A DNA stretch of 34,897 bases from contig JAFVYN010000155.1 in the NCBI GenBank assembly GCA_017508605.1, positions 1 through 34,897 of the forward strand, read 5' to 3'. The stretch comes from Clostridia bacterium (GTDB lineage: Bacteria > Bacillota > Clostridia > Oscillospirales > CAG-272). The notes beneath the pieces are model-generated. The model had not been told where the DNA came from. It did not search any database and worked only from the letters and a program-made list of their open reading frames with translations. Both the position numbers and the translations under genes were made by a program. How positions within the stretch are numbered: position 1 is the first letter of the stretch; each line of letters starts with the position of its first letter. Of this stretch, positions 7,102 through 16,400 are shown in pieces.

Positions 7102-9993
7102 TTAATTGTTGATTTCAGCTACGGGAGCTTCTTCCACATAGTCAGCGGGAACGTTTTCAATAATCCAACCGAAGATAACCGATTCAGCATCAGCGGAGTA
7201 AACTTCGGTAAGACCGTCAGCCGTTGCGGTAACCTTTTCGTATACAGTATCGGCAACCTGCGTGGTGCTCTTTTCAGCAGCGCCCGCAAAGAAGCTGATA
7301 TTGACTTCGATGGATTCCTTAGCGGTAGCCCATGCCTTGTTGGCAACACAGATGATTCTGTAATCATAGGTTCCGTCGCCGTTTTCTCTCATCTGATAGT
7401 AGAAGGTGTAATCGGCATCGGGACTCGAAGCGAGAGTCTGACCGATTCTGTTTTCACCTGCAAGAGTGGTGGAGTAAAGCTTAACGTTTTCACCCCAGCC
7501 CCAAAGTGCGCCGTAAGCGATACCGGAGTTAGGAGCGTTGAGCGTGACGTTTTCAGCGTAAACGTTACCGATGCGAACGGTATCGCCGCCTCTTGCATAT
7601 GCAACAGCGCCGCCTGCTACCTTGGTAGCGGTAACGGTGGTGTCGATGACAGCACAGTTTTCAACGTGAACGCCGTTATCATCGAAGTTCCAGCAAGCAA
7701 CACCGGCTACAGCACCGGCTGCAGCGGCATTACCGTCGATGGTCGAGCCCTTGACAGTAACGTTTTCGATTCTGCCGCGGTCAACCATACCCGCTACGAT
7801 ACCTGCGATAGCAAATTCATTGCCCGCGCCGTTCGTCGCATTGACAGTCAGCTTGCAGTTTTCAAAGGTGAGGTTTTCTACGTGACCGTTAGCGTTGTTA
7901 TTGGCAAGGCTGTTGGTCAGAAGACCGACGTTCGCGCCTTCGCCCTTACCGGTAGCATCAACGGTTGCGGTGTAGGTGATGTTCTTGAAGGTGTGATAGT
8001 CACCGAAGATACGTCCGATATAAACGTTCATCGGGATCCATTCCTTGCCTGCGAAGTCAAGGTCAGCCGCGATGAGGATGCGGTCATTTCTCGTACCATC
8101 GCCGCCCTTTTCGTTGACGATCGCCGCATAAGCGAGCCATTCGTCAGCGGTGGTGATGATACCGCTTACCTTGTTGCCCTGAGCATCAAAGTACTTGTAT
8201 TCATAAGGATTGTTGCCGTTGTCTTCAAGCGTGAGATATACGGATTCCACATTGACACTCGAACCGCCCCAGCCCTGAACGAGCTTCATAGCGATGGTGT
8301 TGGTGCCTTCCTTGAGGATCTCGGAAGCTTCTTCGCCGAGGCTCCAGGTTGCGGTACCGTTGCTCCAGCCAAGCTCGATGTTGACAAGCTTACCGTTGAC
8401 ATACATACGGATGTTATCGTCATAAGCGATTCTCATCATCAGCTCATAGCCTTCAACTTCAGCAAGGCTTGCGATCTCAAAGGTGGTAACAGCCCAAAGG
8501 GACTGGTTGTTTGCAGGATCTTCAGCAGTGCCCCAGTGCGAGCCGGGATTTGCTGCCTTATCCCAAGTGCCGTAAACTGCGGGATCGGTCATCCAGGCGT
8601 TGTCACGGATCTGGAATTCGTTGCCTGCACCGGAGGTCTTATAGTACCATTCCTGGGTGCCGTCAAAGAGATTGATCTGCGTGGGCTTAACGGGAGCAGT
8701 AGGCTTTGCGGTCGTGAAAGCGACCTTTTCAAGGATACCGAATTCCTCGCCGTTGATCTTGACCTTGGTGGTAAGACCTTCGCCGCCATCGATCTCAAGA
8801 TACGATACACGGATGGGATAGGAGGTGTTTGCTTCAAGATTTACCTTGGTTTCGGACCAGGTGGTAGACACGTCGTTCCAGACCTTGGAAGCCCAGAATT
8901 CGTAAACACGGGTCCAGGTTCCGTTGATCTCGATCTCGATCATGAGACAGTTATCAACAGATGCCGTACCGAACTGATATTCACCGCCGTCGGAGGTGGT
9001 CATATAGCCGGTATATTCAATCAGGGAGTCTTCGTACAGGAAGCCATACTTCGAAAGACCCTGGAAAGCGTCCTTTTCAAAGCTGGGAAGAGTGATCTTG
9101 GCAAGCTCGAACATTTCAGCCTTAAGACCTGCGATAGAAGCATCATAGGTCTGGTTAGCCGCATCAGTGCAGGAAGAGCAGTTGCCGTCGTGATTATCCT
9201 TGTTGTGATCGTCTCTCGTACAAGCGCCGCCGCCGACACCCTGAGGGACCACAGCGTTAACGCGGTCATGGTTCGAAACGATGTTCGAAACGTAGCAGGT
9301 TCTGGTAAGAGCAAGGGTAAGACCCTGATCTGCAAAGCTCTTGTCATCAGCACCGTCAGCGTTCTTCGAAACATTGATCTGACAAACGTCGCCGCCTTCG
9401 ATCTCAAGATACCAAAGCTGGATCTTGGTTTCAACGCCTGCTTCGAGAGTGAAGCCGCCAAGGTCGGTGAGAAGTCTGTCTTCGCCGCCGTCAAACCAAT
9501 GGTTTTCAGCCCAGTATTCATAGAACTTTTCATCGGCACTGAAAACGCCGTCGTCGTTCTGATCCACAAAAGCAACAAAGCCGTTGTCGATCTTTCTGCC
9601 GACGAGGTAATATGTACCCGATTCGGTTGCGGTTACGGTACCGTCCCACTTGAGGATGTAGCCGTTCTTATCAAGCAGATCCATGGTAGAGGAGGTCTGT
9701 CCCGAGAATTCGGGCCATTCCTTGGAGATCTTCAGCATCGTATCGATCGAAGCGTCGAAATGCTTCGAGTCGTTATAGCTGCAATCAGCACCTCTGCCGT
9801 TTTTACCCTGGATGATTGCTTCGTAGTCGCCCCATCTTTCATTATACTTGTCTTGCGCGCATACAAGCTGATACAGCGTTGCGTTCAGACCGGAGGCTAC
9901 TTCTCCTTCTGCTGCCGCGGTTGCCATCGAGAACACGGGCAACATGCAGAAAAGCATACAGAGAACAAGGGTGAGTGAAATAATACGTTTCAT
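7102..9993 (-). CDS. Secreted multidomain protein with PA14-like, jelly-roll and GLUG/beta-helix regions
   Basis: A 963-residue secreted protein. The start at 9993 is chosen because it follows a perfect AAGGAGGAA site and opens a Sec signal peptide, MKRIISLTLVLCMLF... to about residue 28; a longer frame upstream lacks support. After the signal come two PA14-like beta-barrels (about residues 34-240 and 285-430; each opens with a similar GL-A-L/F segment and contains SGTYYLVGRKIDN or GGEYQFGTASVDN), a carbohydrate-binding-like jelly roll (about 445-600, RMYVNGKLVNIELGW), a GLUG-like right-handed beta-helix (about 610-860, with NVGLLTNSLA and GAVAGVA repeats), and a beta-rich end. PA14 domains usually bind sugars. 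There is no LPXTG anchor, S-layer repeat or catalytic domain. A cysteine-containing DDHNKDNHDGNCSSC loop lies between the PA14 units. It is followed by peptide copy 2. Confidence 0.75.
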   Translation of the reverse strand: MKRIISLTLVLCMLFCMLPVFSMATAAAEGEVASGLNATLYQLVCAQDKYNERWGDYEAIIQGKNGRGADCSYNDSKHFDASIDTMLKISKEWPEFSGQTSSTMDLLDKNGYILKWDGTVTATESGTYYLVGRKIDNGFVAFVDQNDDGVFSADEKFYEYWAENHWFDGGEDRLLTDLGGFTLEAGVETKIQLWYLEIEGGDVCQINVSKNADGADDKSFADQGLTLALTRTCYVSNIVSNHDRVNAVVPQGVGGGACTRDDHNKDNHDGNCSSCTDAANQTYDASIAGLKAEMFELAKITLPSFEKDAFQGLSKYGFLYEDSLIEYTGYMTTSDGGEYQFGTASVDNCLMIEIEINGTWTRVYEFWASKVWNDVSTTWSETKVNLEANTSYPIRVSYLEIDGGEGLTTKVKINGEEFGILEKVAFTTAKPTAPVKPTQINLFDGTQEWYYKTSGAGNEFQIRDNAWMTDPAVYGTWDKAANPGSHWGTAEDPANNQSLWAVTTFEIASLAEVEGYELMMRIAYDDNIRMYVNGKLVNIELGWSNGTATWSLGEEASEILKEGTNTIAMKLVQGWGGSSVNVESVYLTLEDNGNNPYEYKYFDAQGNKVSGIITTADEWLAYAAIVNEKGGDGTRNDRILIAADLDFAGKEWIPMNVYIGRIFGDYHTFKNITYTATVDATGKGEGANVGLLTNSLANNNANGHVENLTFENCKLTVNATNGAGNEFAIAGIVAGMVDRGRIENVTVKGSTIDGNAAAAGAVAGVACWNFDDNGVHVENCAVIDTTVTATKVAGGAVAYARGGDTVRIGNVYAENVTLNAPNSGIAYGALWGWGENVKLYSTTLAGENRIGQTLASSPDADYTFYYQMRENGDGTYDYRIICVANKAWATAKESIEVNISFFAGAAEKSTTQVADTVYEKVTATADGLTEVYSADAESVIFGWIIENVPADYVEEAPVAEINN

Positions 9994-10030
9994 AATTTCC
10001 TCCTTAAAATAATTGGAAATATCCACGCTC

Positions 10031-10059
10031 ATTTTACTAAATATTTGCGATTTTGTCAA
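10031..10059 (-). promoter_or_regulatory. Promoter of the PA14 protein gene
   Basis: Minus strand: -35 TTGACA (10054-10059), 17-base spacer, -10 TAAAAT (10031-10036), preceded by TTTAG. The rest of the 276-base spacer to 10269 is AT-rich with no supported ORF and no convincing terminator for the TPR gene that reads into it. Confidence 0.8.
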
Positions 10060-10269
10060 GGGTTTTATCAAGAAATCACCAAAATCTACACATCGGCGTG
10101 CTTCTTTTTGGATAATTGCACAAAACCGATATCTTTTTTTTGGTGATTCTGTCTTTTTCTATTGATTTTCTCTGTTCTTTTTCGCGTTGCATTGCAAAAA
10201 ACTGTCTTTTCTTTGTCATTTTCGGTCAAAAAACGCAATGTATTTTTGTCAAAAGTTACAAAAAACATG

Positions 10270-11076
10270 TCAGACTTCTACATTCTCAAGCGCCTTCAGG
10301 AGTGACTCTCTGTCCGAGCCATTCATGACCGCGATCCGAAAATACTTTTGGGAGTTTTCCATATCCCCAAGCGCACGATACGCCAGTGCAAGCGCGTTTG
10401 CCGCCTGATACATCGTATAATTCAGTGAAAGTGCTTTCTCCGCAGGCTCGATCGCTTCCTCATATCGTCCAAGTCGGCAGAGCAGCTGTGCGAGATTGTT
10501 ATGGGCAAAGGGATTGTTCGGATTACAGCCGATCGCATTCCGGTACGAGATCACCGCGCGTTCCTGATCGCCGTTTCTGGCATGCACGAAACCGAGATTT
10601 GAGTAGATCTGCGAATCCGAGATACCCGAAGCGATCGCCTCTTCATATGCGGCGGCGGCAAGCGCAAGCTCTCCGACATCGGAAAAAACAAGCCCTGTGA
10701 AGAGCTGTACCGCCCTGAAATCCTCAAGCGTACGGCAAACGTGCTTCAGATCGCGAAGAATGAGAGCGGCTTTTTCATAACGGTCCTCGTTATACGCCTT
10801 GATCGCCTTCAGAAGACGCCTTCTCGAAGAAGGATCCCATTCAAAGGCAAAGCCCAATTCCCTGCGGTAAGAATTTTCATAATAGGACAGACCCTTTCGG
10901 GGCGTGATACGAACCAAGGTAACGGCAGCACCTCCCAGGATCACCAGCGTGCGGATCATGGCGACAGCGGGAAAGTCCTCATCCGTCACAAGCTCCGAAA
11001 TAAACAAAGCAATCGCGGCGGTACAGAGCAGTGCCAGCGCGACGTATACAAAGATCCTGACTTTTTTTCGTTTCAT
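10270..11076 (-). CDS. TPR-repeat membrane protein
   Basis: A 268-residue protein with two N-terminal membrane helices (residues about 8-27 and 38-57) after a basic MKRKKVR start, followed by a soluble domain of tetratricopeptide repeats (about 90-260). Repeat features are visible in ISDSQIYSNLGFVHARNGDQ, NPNNPFAHNNLAQLLCRLG and NYTMYQAANALALAYRALGD, each with the A/G-Y/L pattern of TPR helices. TPRs mediate protein contacts, so this is probably a membrane-anchored scaffold; the partner is unknown. It begins 1 base after the stop of the RluD-like gene, so the two are translationally coupled and read from the promoter at 11947. Confidence 0.8.
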   Translation of the reverse strand: MKRKKVRIFVYVALALLCTAAIALFISELVTDEDFPAVAMIRTLVILGGAAVTLVRITPRKGLSYYENSYRRELGFAFEWDPSSRRRLLKAIKAYNEDRYEKAALILRDLKHVCRTLEDFRAVQLFTGLVFSDVGELALAAAAYEEAIASGISDSQIYSNLGFVHARNGDQERAVISYRNAIGCNPNNPFAHNNLAQLLCRLGRYEEAIEPAEKALSLNYTMYQAANALALAYRALGDMENSQKYFRIAVMNGSDRESLLKALENVEV

Positions 11077-11077
11077 A

Positions 11078-11920
11078 TCATACCTCCCTGACCGAAACGG
11101 TCATTCTTTTTTTTGTTAAAGGATGCGTAAAGGAAAGCGATACACAGCGAAGCTCGTAAACCCTCTCACCCGGCTGTGTGCCGTACAGGAAATCATCCTT
11201 CAGCGGATGTCCGATGTGTGCCATGTGAACACGGATCTGGTGCGTTCTTCCCGTCACCGGCTCGACCTCGCAAAGAGCATTGCCTTCTTCGTCGACCGAA
11301 ATGACACGGTAGCGTGTGAGACTGTCCTTGCCGTCCTCACGGACAACGCGGCGGATCGAATCCTCGCTTTCTCTCACGATGGGTGCGAAGATCTCTCCCA
11401 TCCTCGGCTCGGGAATGCCTGTAACACGCGCACGGTAGAGCTTTTTCATGCCTTGCGCCATGATCTCACGCCCCAAAACCGCCGCCGAGAGCTGATTTTT
11501 AGCGATCAGCACCACACCCGAGGTGTCGCGGTCAAGCCGTGTGATCGCGCGAAAAACAAAATCCCTGCCCATATAGTAACGCACCGCATTGGCAAGCGTC
11601 GGCAGATGGTTGCCTCGTGAGGGATGAATGGGCATATCGCACGGCTTATCCACCACAAGTATATCCTCATCCTCATACAGGATCGTCAGAGGGATCGCCA
11701 TCGGAAGAACGTTTTCGCTGTTTTCTTCGGGATATTCCACCTCGATCACATCTCCGTTTTTCACCGCCGCACGCATATGCACGACCTCTCCGTTCAGCCT
11801 GACACCACCATACTTCACCTTGCCGATCAGCGAAGAGGAAAACCCAAGGCGGAATTTCATATAGTCACGGATCTTCATCTCGCCCGTCACGTTTTCCACC
11901 GTCACACTGCGTTTTTCCAC
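11078..11920 (-). CDS. RluA/RluD-family pseudouridine synthase
   Basis: A 280-residue RNA pseudouridine synthase. An S4-like segment occupies residues about 15-62 (IRDYMKFRLGFSSSLIGKVKYGGVRLNG), followed by the catalytic domain with Asp130 in AITRLDRDTSGVVLIA and the RTHQIRVHMAHIGHPL motif. Substrate is probably a 23S rRNA or tRNA uridine. The start is GTG at 11918-11920 with a GAGGTGA site very close upstream. It has its own extended -10 promoter and is coupled to the TPR gene. It is only a distant relative of the synthase at 5372, so it is not a recent duplicate. Confidence 0.9.
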   Translation of the reverse strand: MEKRSVTVENVTGEMKIRDYMKFRLGFSSSLIGKVKYGGVRLNGEVVHMRAAVKNGDVIEVEYPEENSENVLPMAIPLTILYEDEDILVVDKPCDMPIHPSRGNHLPTLANAVRYYMGRDFVFRAITRLDRDTSGVVLIAKNQLSAAVLGREIMAQGMKKLYRARVTGIPEPRMGEIFAPIVRESEDSIRRVVREDGKDSLTRYRVISVDEEGNALCEVEPVTGRTHQIRVHMAHIGHPLKDDFLYGTQPGERVYELRCVSLSFTHPLTKKRMTVSVREV

Positions 11921-11946
11921 ATTCTCACCTCTTTTCAGTTCGTCTC

Positions 11947-11975
11947 AGTATACCACACATAGAAAAAATTTGCAA
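11947..11975 (-). promoter_or_regulatory. Promoter of the RluD-like/TPR operon
   Basis: Minus strand: -35 TTGCAA (11970-11975), 17-base spacer, -10 TATACT (11947-11952) preceded by TGG (extended -10). Confidence 0.8.
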
Positions 11976-11992
11976 GACAGCAAACCGAAATT

Positions 11993-12040
11993 CCGTAAAA
12001 AGAGACTGCCGAAACAAACACGAAAGTCTGTTTCGGCAGT
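11993..12040 (-). terminator. Terminator after the PlsC-like gene
   Basis: A perfect 12-bp stem (12005-12016 with 12029-12040) and 12-base loop. On the minus strand it runs into CTCTTTTTACGG, a moderate T tract. It begins 20 bases after the stop of the acyltransferase gene. Confidence 0.8.
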
Positions 12041-12059
12041 GGTTTAAGATGGACATGTC

Positions 12060-12785
12060 TCAGGACGCCTTGCTCCGGGGCATCCTGCCCAATTCATTGC
12101 AGCGCTCAAGCAAATGAGCGGCGATCGTATCGTGATCGCCATAGCGCGCGATAAGCTCGGAATACAGAACTCCCTCATCAAAGAGATAGCGGTTCTGCTC
12201 CTTCTGAAAATAGCTGACCACGATCGGCACGTCAACGCCTTTTTTCAGAAGATGCTTGGCAAGAGAAAGAAAGCCGTGGTAAAAGCCTTCTAACTCAGAA
12301 AGATATCCCTTTGAGGAATCCTCGGGAAAAATAACGACGCTTTCGCCCCTTTTGATTGCTGCCATGCTTTCACGAAGTGTCTTGCAAAAACGTACGTCAC
12401 GCCAGGTTGAGATCAGATTAAGTCCTTTGTAAAAGAGATTTGTCAAAGGGGACGCGATAAGACAAAAGGTATACGCGCCCACCGGATGCCAGTGTTTTTT
12501 TTCACAGTAATAGACCTTGGTCTGATAACGGTACAGCGCGATGACTCCCGAATTCATCTCACCCGCACCCCACATGCGGAGCTTTCGGTCAAGATACATT
12601 TCGAGCGCCATAGGTGCGTCTGTTCCCTCATGATTGGAAATGATGATCGAGCCGTCTTCAAAGGGCTTTCCGAGATAACAGAACACAGGCGGCTTATAAC
12701 GGATCTTCATCATGCGCTTCAGAAGTCGAAACCACCATTTTCCTTTTTTTACGATCTTACGCTTTTCACGTTGTTTTTGTACCAT
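12060..12785 (-). CDS. PlsC-like acyltransferase-superfamily protein, atypical motif
   Basis: A 241-residue protein resembling glycerolphosphate acyltransferases (PlsC/LPLAT), which acylate lysophosphatidate at the membrane. Evidence: IIISNHEGTDAPMALEMY (residues 48-65) in place of motif I, and SVVIFPEDSSKGYLSELEGFYHG (149-171) in place of the FPEGTRS motif III, in the right order and spacing, with a basic N-terminus. Motif I normally reads NHxxxxD (H, four residues, D); here only three residues separate His52 and Asp56, and Gly of FPEG is Asp. It may be a divergent acyltransferase or act on another lipid-like substrate. It stands alone with its own promoter (12843) and terminator. Confidence 0.65.
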   Translation of the reverse strand: MVQKQREKRKIVKKGKWWFRLLKRMMKIRYKPPVFCYLGKPFEDGSIIISNHEGTDAPMALEMYLDRKLRMWGAGEMNSGVIALYRYQTKVYYCEKKHWHPVGAYTFCLIASPLTNLFYKGLNLISTWRDVRFCKTLRESMAAIKRGESVVIFPEDSSKGYLSELEGFYHGFLSLAKHLLKKGVDVPIVVSYFQKEQNRYLFDEGVLYSELIARYGDHDTIAAHLLERCNELGRMPRSKAS

Positions 12786-12842
12786 GCTGTCAACTTCCTT
12801 CTTGTTTAAATCTTTTGAACGGTTTTATGCTGTCCTGACTGC

Positions 12843-12871
12843 AGTGTAGCATAAAAATCGGCACTTTTCAA
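12843..12871 (-). promoter_or_regulatory. Promoter of the PlsC-like gene
   Basis: Minus strand: -35 TTGAAA (12866-12871), 17-base spacer, -10 TACACT (12843-12848), preceded by TGC. Confidence 0.75.
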
Positions 12872-12912
12872 GATGAAAGGCGAAAGCTAAACAAGAGTTG
12901 AAAAACGCCGTC

Positions 12913-12941
12913 TTGACTTTTGGGCGCTCTTATGGTATAGT
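12913..12941 (+). promoter_or_regulatory. Promoter of the DUF1810 gene
   Basis: -35 TTGACT (12913-12918), 17-base spacer, -10 TATAGT (12936-12941) preceded by TGG. The start codon is 30 bases downstream after GAAAGGAA. Confidence 0.8.
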
Positions 12942-12971
12942 ATCGGTACCGAATCTGAAAGGAATTATGCC

Positions 12972-13397
12972 ATGCTTGACACCCAACGCTTTCTCAAAGC
13001 CCAGGATGACTATTACGAAACCGCGCTCCGTGAAATGAAAAACGGCAGAAAGCAGTCCCACTGGATCTGGTTTATTTTTCCGCAGCTGAAAGCGCTCGGC
13101 AGAAGCCCGACCGCTCGGTATTACGGCATTGAGTCACTCGAAGATGCCCGCGCCTATCTCGAAGAGCCGACGCTGAGAAGCCGCCTTTTAGAGATCACAG
13201 GGGTCATTCTCGCGCATAAGGAAAGCGATCCCATACGCCTGATGGGACAGCCTATCGATGCGCTTAAGCTGCGCTCTTCGATGACGCTTTTCGGGAAAGC
13301 CGCGCCTCAGGAAACGCTGTTCGGCTTGGTTCTTGAGAAATATTTTGACAGTACCCCCGACCGTCATACGCTTTCCCTTCTTGCCTCCGAAGAATAA
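12972..13397 (+). CDS. DUF1810 family protein
   Basis: A 141-residue soluble protein of the DUF1810 family, full length. Family marks are RFLKAQ near the start, the block HWIWFIFPQLKALGRS (residues about 35-50), ARYYGIESLEDARAYLEEPTLRSRLLEIT and DALKLRSSMTLFG. The biochemical function is not established to my knowledge. It is a single-gene unit with its own promoter and a strong bidirectional terminator shared with the convergent RyR-domain gene. Confidence 0.9.
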   Translation: MLDTQRFLKAQDDYYETALREMKNGRKQSHWIWFIFPQLKALGRSPTARYYGIESLEDARAYLEEPTLRSRLLEITGVILAHKESDPIRLMGQPIDALKLRSSMTLFGKAAPQETLFGLVLEKYFDSTPDRHTLSLLASEE

Positions 13398-13409
13398 CCA
13401 TATTCCCGA

Positions 13410-13443
13410 AAAAACAAGACCTGCCGCGGCAGGTCTTGTTTTT
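13410..13443. terminator. Bidirectional terminator between the DUF1810 and RyR-domain genes
   Basis: A perfect palindrome centred at 13426/13427, with about 17 bp per arm (AAAAACAAGACCTGCC and its complement), ending in T runs on both strands. Confidence 0.9.
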
Positions 13444-13454
13444 GTTGTGTGCCA

Positions 13455-16400
13455 TTAATCGTCATCTTTTTGCTTGTCGCCTTCACTAAGCTCGTCAAAA
13501 GGAACGAGGCAATGGTGAGTCTTGGCAAGATCGTTACGTTTGCCATGCGTATAGCCTTCGGAACGCATATAGGCATTCCAGCGGCGATGCTCCAGACGGC
13601 GGAGATTATCGATCACATGGAAGTTCTTTTTATCTCCGTATTTGACAAGTCTCTGTTCTGCGTCGACCTCGGTGCCCGGGATCTTAAGCTTCTTTTTCGC
13701 GCGGGCATGGATGGCGGAGGCGATAGAGGAATTGTAATTGTATTCAAATTCCCAGAAGGAACGCTCGCCGCCCCACTTCATGTGACGGGAAAGAGCCTCG
13801 TATTCATACTGCGAGCCGATGATAGCTTCGACTGAGTACAGACTCTTCATATCGCCGATCAGGTCGATGTGATATTCCTGTCTTCTGTAGTTCTTCGCCT
13901 TGCTGAAGTCCTCGTTTTCGCCGAGATTATAGCGGATCGCCTGGATCATCGGATGCGCGCCCATCTTTTCGCAGAGCGAACGCATTTTTACTGCCATTTC
14001 AAGGTTCTTTTCATCATTACCGAGACAAACGGCAACGTAGGTGATGGTGGGAAGCGTCTTCAGATGGTTGATAAACTCTTCACTGTCGATATCGATGTGA
14101 TGAATGTCGATGTGATAGGCATCCTCACCGTCAGCGCCCGCGCCGTTGTACTGTGCGCTCATCAGCTCAGGACACTGCGCCGCAAAGCGGGAGCGTGCGT
14201 TCTTGTCGCGGTCGTAGGCATTGATATACAGCTCATAGCCCGACATCTGACCGTACCACGAAAGACCCTTGAGCATTTCGGTTCCGTGGAGACCCATACC
14301 GATCACCACGGCGGAGATCACCTTTTTCGGCTTGTCGGCATTTTGGGAAGCAGTTCCATCTTCAAAGACGTCCTCGTTGTCCGAGTTACCCGGGACTAAA
14401 ACGGCGCGCTCAAAAATGTTCAGAACGTTTTCAAGCTCGGAATTGACGGTAGCCTTGATCGACTTATCTTCCGCGCGGCGCTTCTTCGACAGGGCGATCA
14501 GCTTCTCAATAAGCGTACCGTTCTCACCGCCGTCAGACAGCGGATATTCGGTAAAGAACGCCTTGGCAAGGGGATAGATCGCGTCTTTTACCGCAGCGGG
14601 AATATCGGTTTTATCCTCAAGGAATTTGTCGGCAAGGCTATCGAAATCGCTCTTGGTCTCATCCGAAAGGTAGGGATGCGCCTTGACAAAGCCACCGATC
14701 ACAGAAAGAAGAGCGGTTCCCTGTTCCTTAGTCAAGCGCTTATTTTCATCTTCTTCCCGCAGACCGACGATCACGTACTTTTTCAGAAGCTCACCAAAGC
14801 TGACACGGTCCTTACGCTTCAGATTCTTCTGATCGTTATACTGCTTCACAAGCGTTTTCATTGTGTCAAGGCAGAAATCCGACTCGGTGGTCTTCAGAAT
14901 GTGTTCCTTCAGCTCCTCAAAAAGCTTTTCACGGTATTCTTCGTGATATTCGCCGTAAGCCATGATCATCTCGGACACCAGCTTGACAAAGAGCGCCTTG
15001 TCTTCTTCACCGAAGGCGTGGCGGGAGATCTCATCACTGAGGAGGGCTGTCATTTCTTCGGTGCGCTCAGCCTCGAGCTTTTGCGCGTTTTCCTTGTGCT
15101 TTTCTTCAAGATCGGCTCTGAAAACGAAGTTATACAGCGTATGATAGATCAGTGAGCGGATGATGTTGACACGCTTGACAAGAGCGCCGCCGCGATAGTC
15201 ACTTTCACCCTTTTCGACGTAAAGCTCAAAATTGGTGGGATCCTTTTCGATGAGCGCGCGCTTTTCTTCAAGCGCTTTTCTCTTTTTCGCGTTCTTTTTA
15301 TCTTCTTTTCTCTGCTTGCGGGCATCGACCCTTTGCTTACGCGCGGGGCTGAGCTTGCGGTAGCGTGCTTCGTATTTTTCTTCTTTCTTTCTGCGTACCT
15401 TTTCACGGGTCTCATCCCCCGCGCTCTTCAGGAGCAGTTCACTTTCGGGGCTGTCCGAGAACACAAACACTCTCGTGTGATCGCGCAAAGCGACCTTTGC
15501 CAGAAGTCCGATGGCGGTATCCACGTTTTCCGCTTCATTCTCGCCGATCAGGAAAAAGTTCATATTACGCTTTCTTTTGAAGATGAACAGGAGAAAACGC
15601 GCGAACCAACCCTCCTTGAGATTGGTCGTCAGAACGCCGGTGCGGAAGACGAGAGCGCCGATGCCTCTCGCGTTTTCAGCAAGCTCGATCTCCTCGTCGT
15701 TATTCTCTTCGACGCCGAGGAAAACGATCATCGAGCGATCGGCGGGCTTGATCGGTTCAACACAGCTGACGGTACGGATCTTGGGAAGAGGATATTTATC
15801 AAGATTTGGCTCAATGCCCATGCTTTCCGCGTAAAGGATCTCGTTTTCACGGTTTTTCAGGCATGCGCGATATTCCTTTTCCACCGTTTTGATCTCACGC
15901 TTGCGGCGGGTCTCATAGTCGGCATTCAGCGTATTTTGCGCGTTTTTATACTGATCCTTCAATGCCCGGGAGCCGTTTGCCGCAATGCTGTTTGCCAGCG
16001 CCAGCGAGCGTTCGTTCAGCTCGGAGAAAATGTAAACGTCCGAAAAGATGCGAAGGCGATAGACGAGCTTGGCGGCAAGTGACTTGAAGACCGTGAGAAC
16101 GACACCGAGGGTGAGGATGGGAGCAAGGGCATACACCACAGCGTATACACAACGGTAAAGGAGAAAATAATTCTCGTTTTGTTTGGACATCACAAGCGTG
16201 CCGTCGGCAAGCTTCTCGGAAAGGATCAGATTGATGTCCTGGAAGGTGCCGGTGTAATCGCTGTCGGCGGAGAACAGCTGATACGTATCGTGGATGATGG
16301 TACCGATACTCTCATACCACTTAACGATAACACCGCTGACGTTCTCGGTCGCCGCGGTACTCAGCAGCGTGTAATAGCCAATGTAAAGAAAACCGCCCGC

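Noticed and set aside
7666..9978. A 770-codon plus-strand open frame
   Set aside because: Antisense shadow of the PA14 protein gene, which has a perfect ribosome binding site, signal peptide and domains.
11078..11920. Recent duplicate of the pseudouridine synthase at 5372
   Set aside because: The proteins share only family motifs and differ in N-terminal region and length, so they are ancient paralogues.
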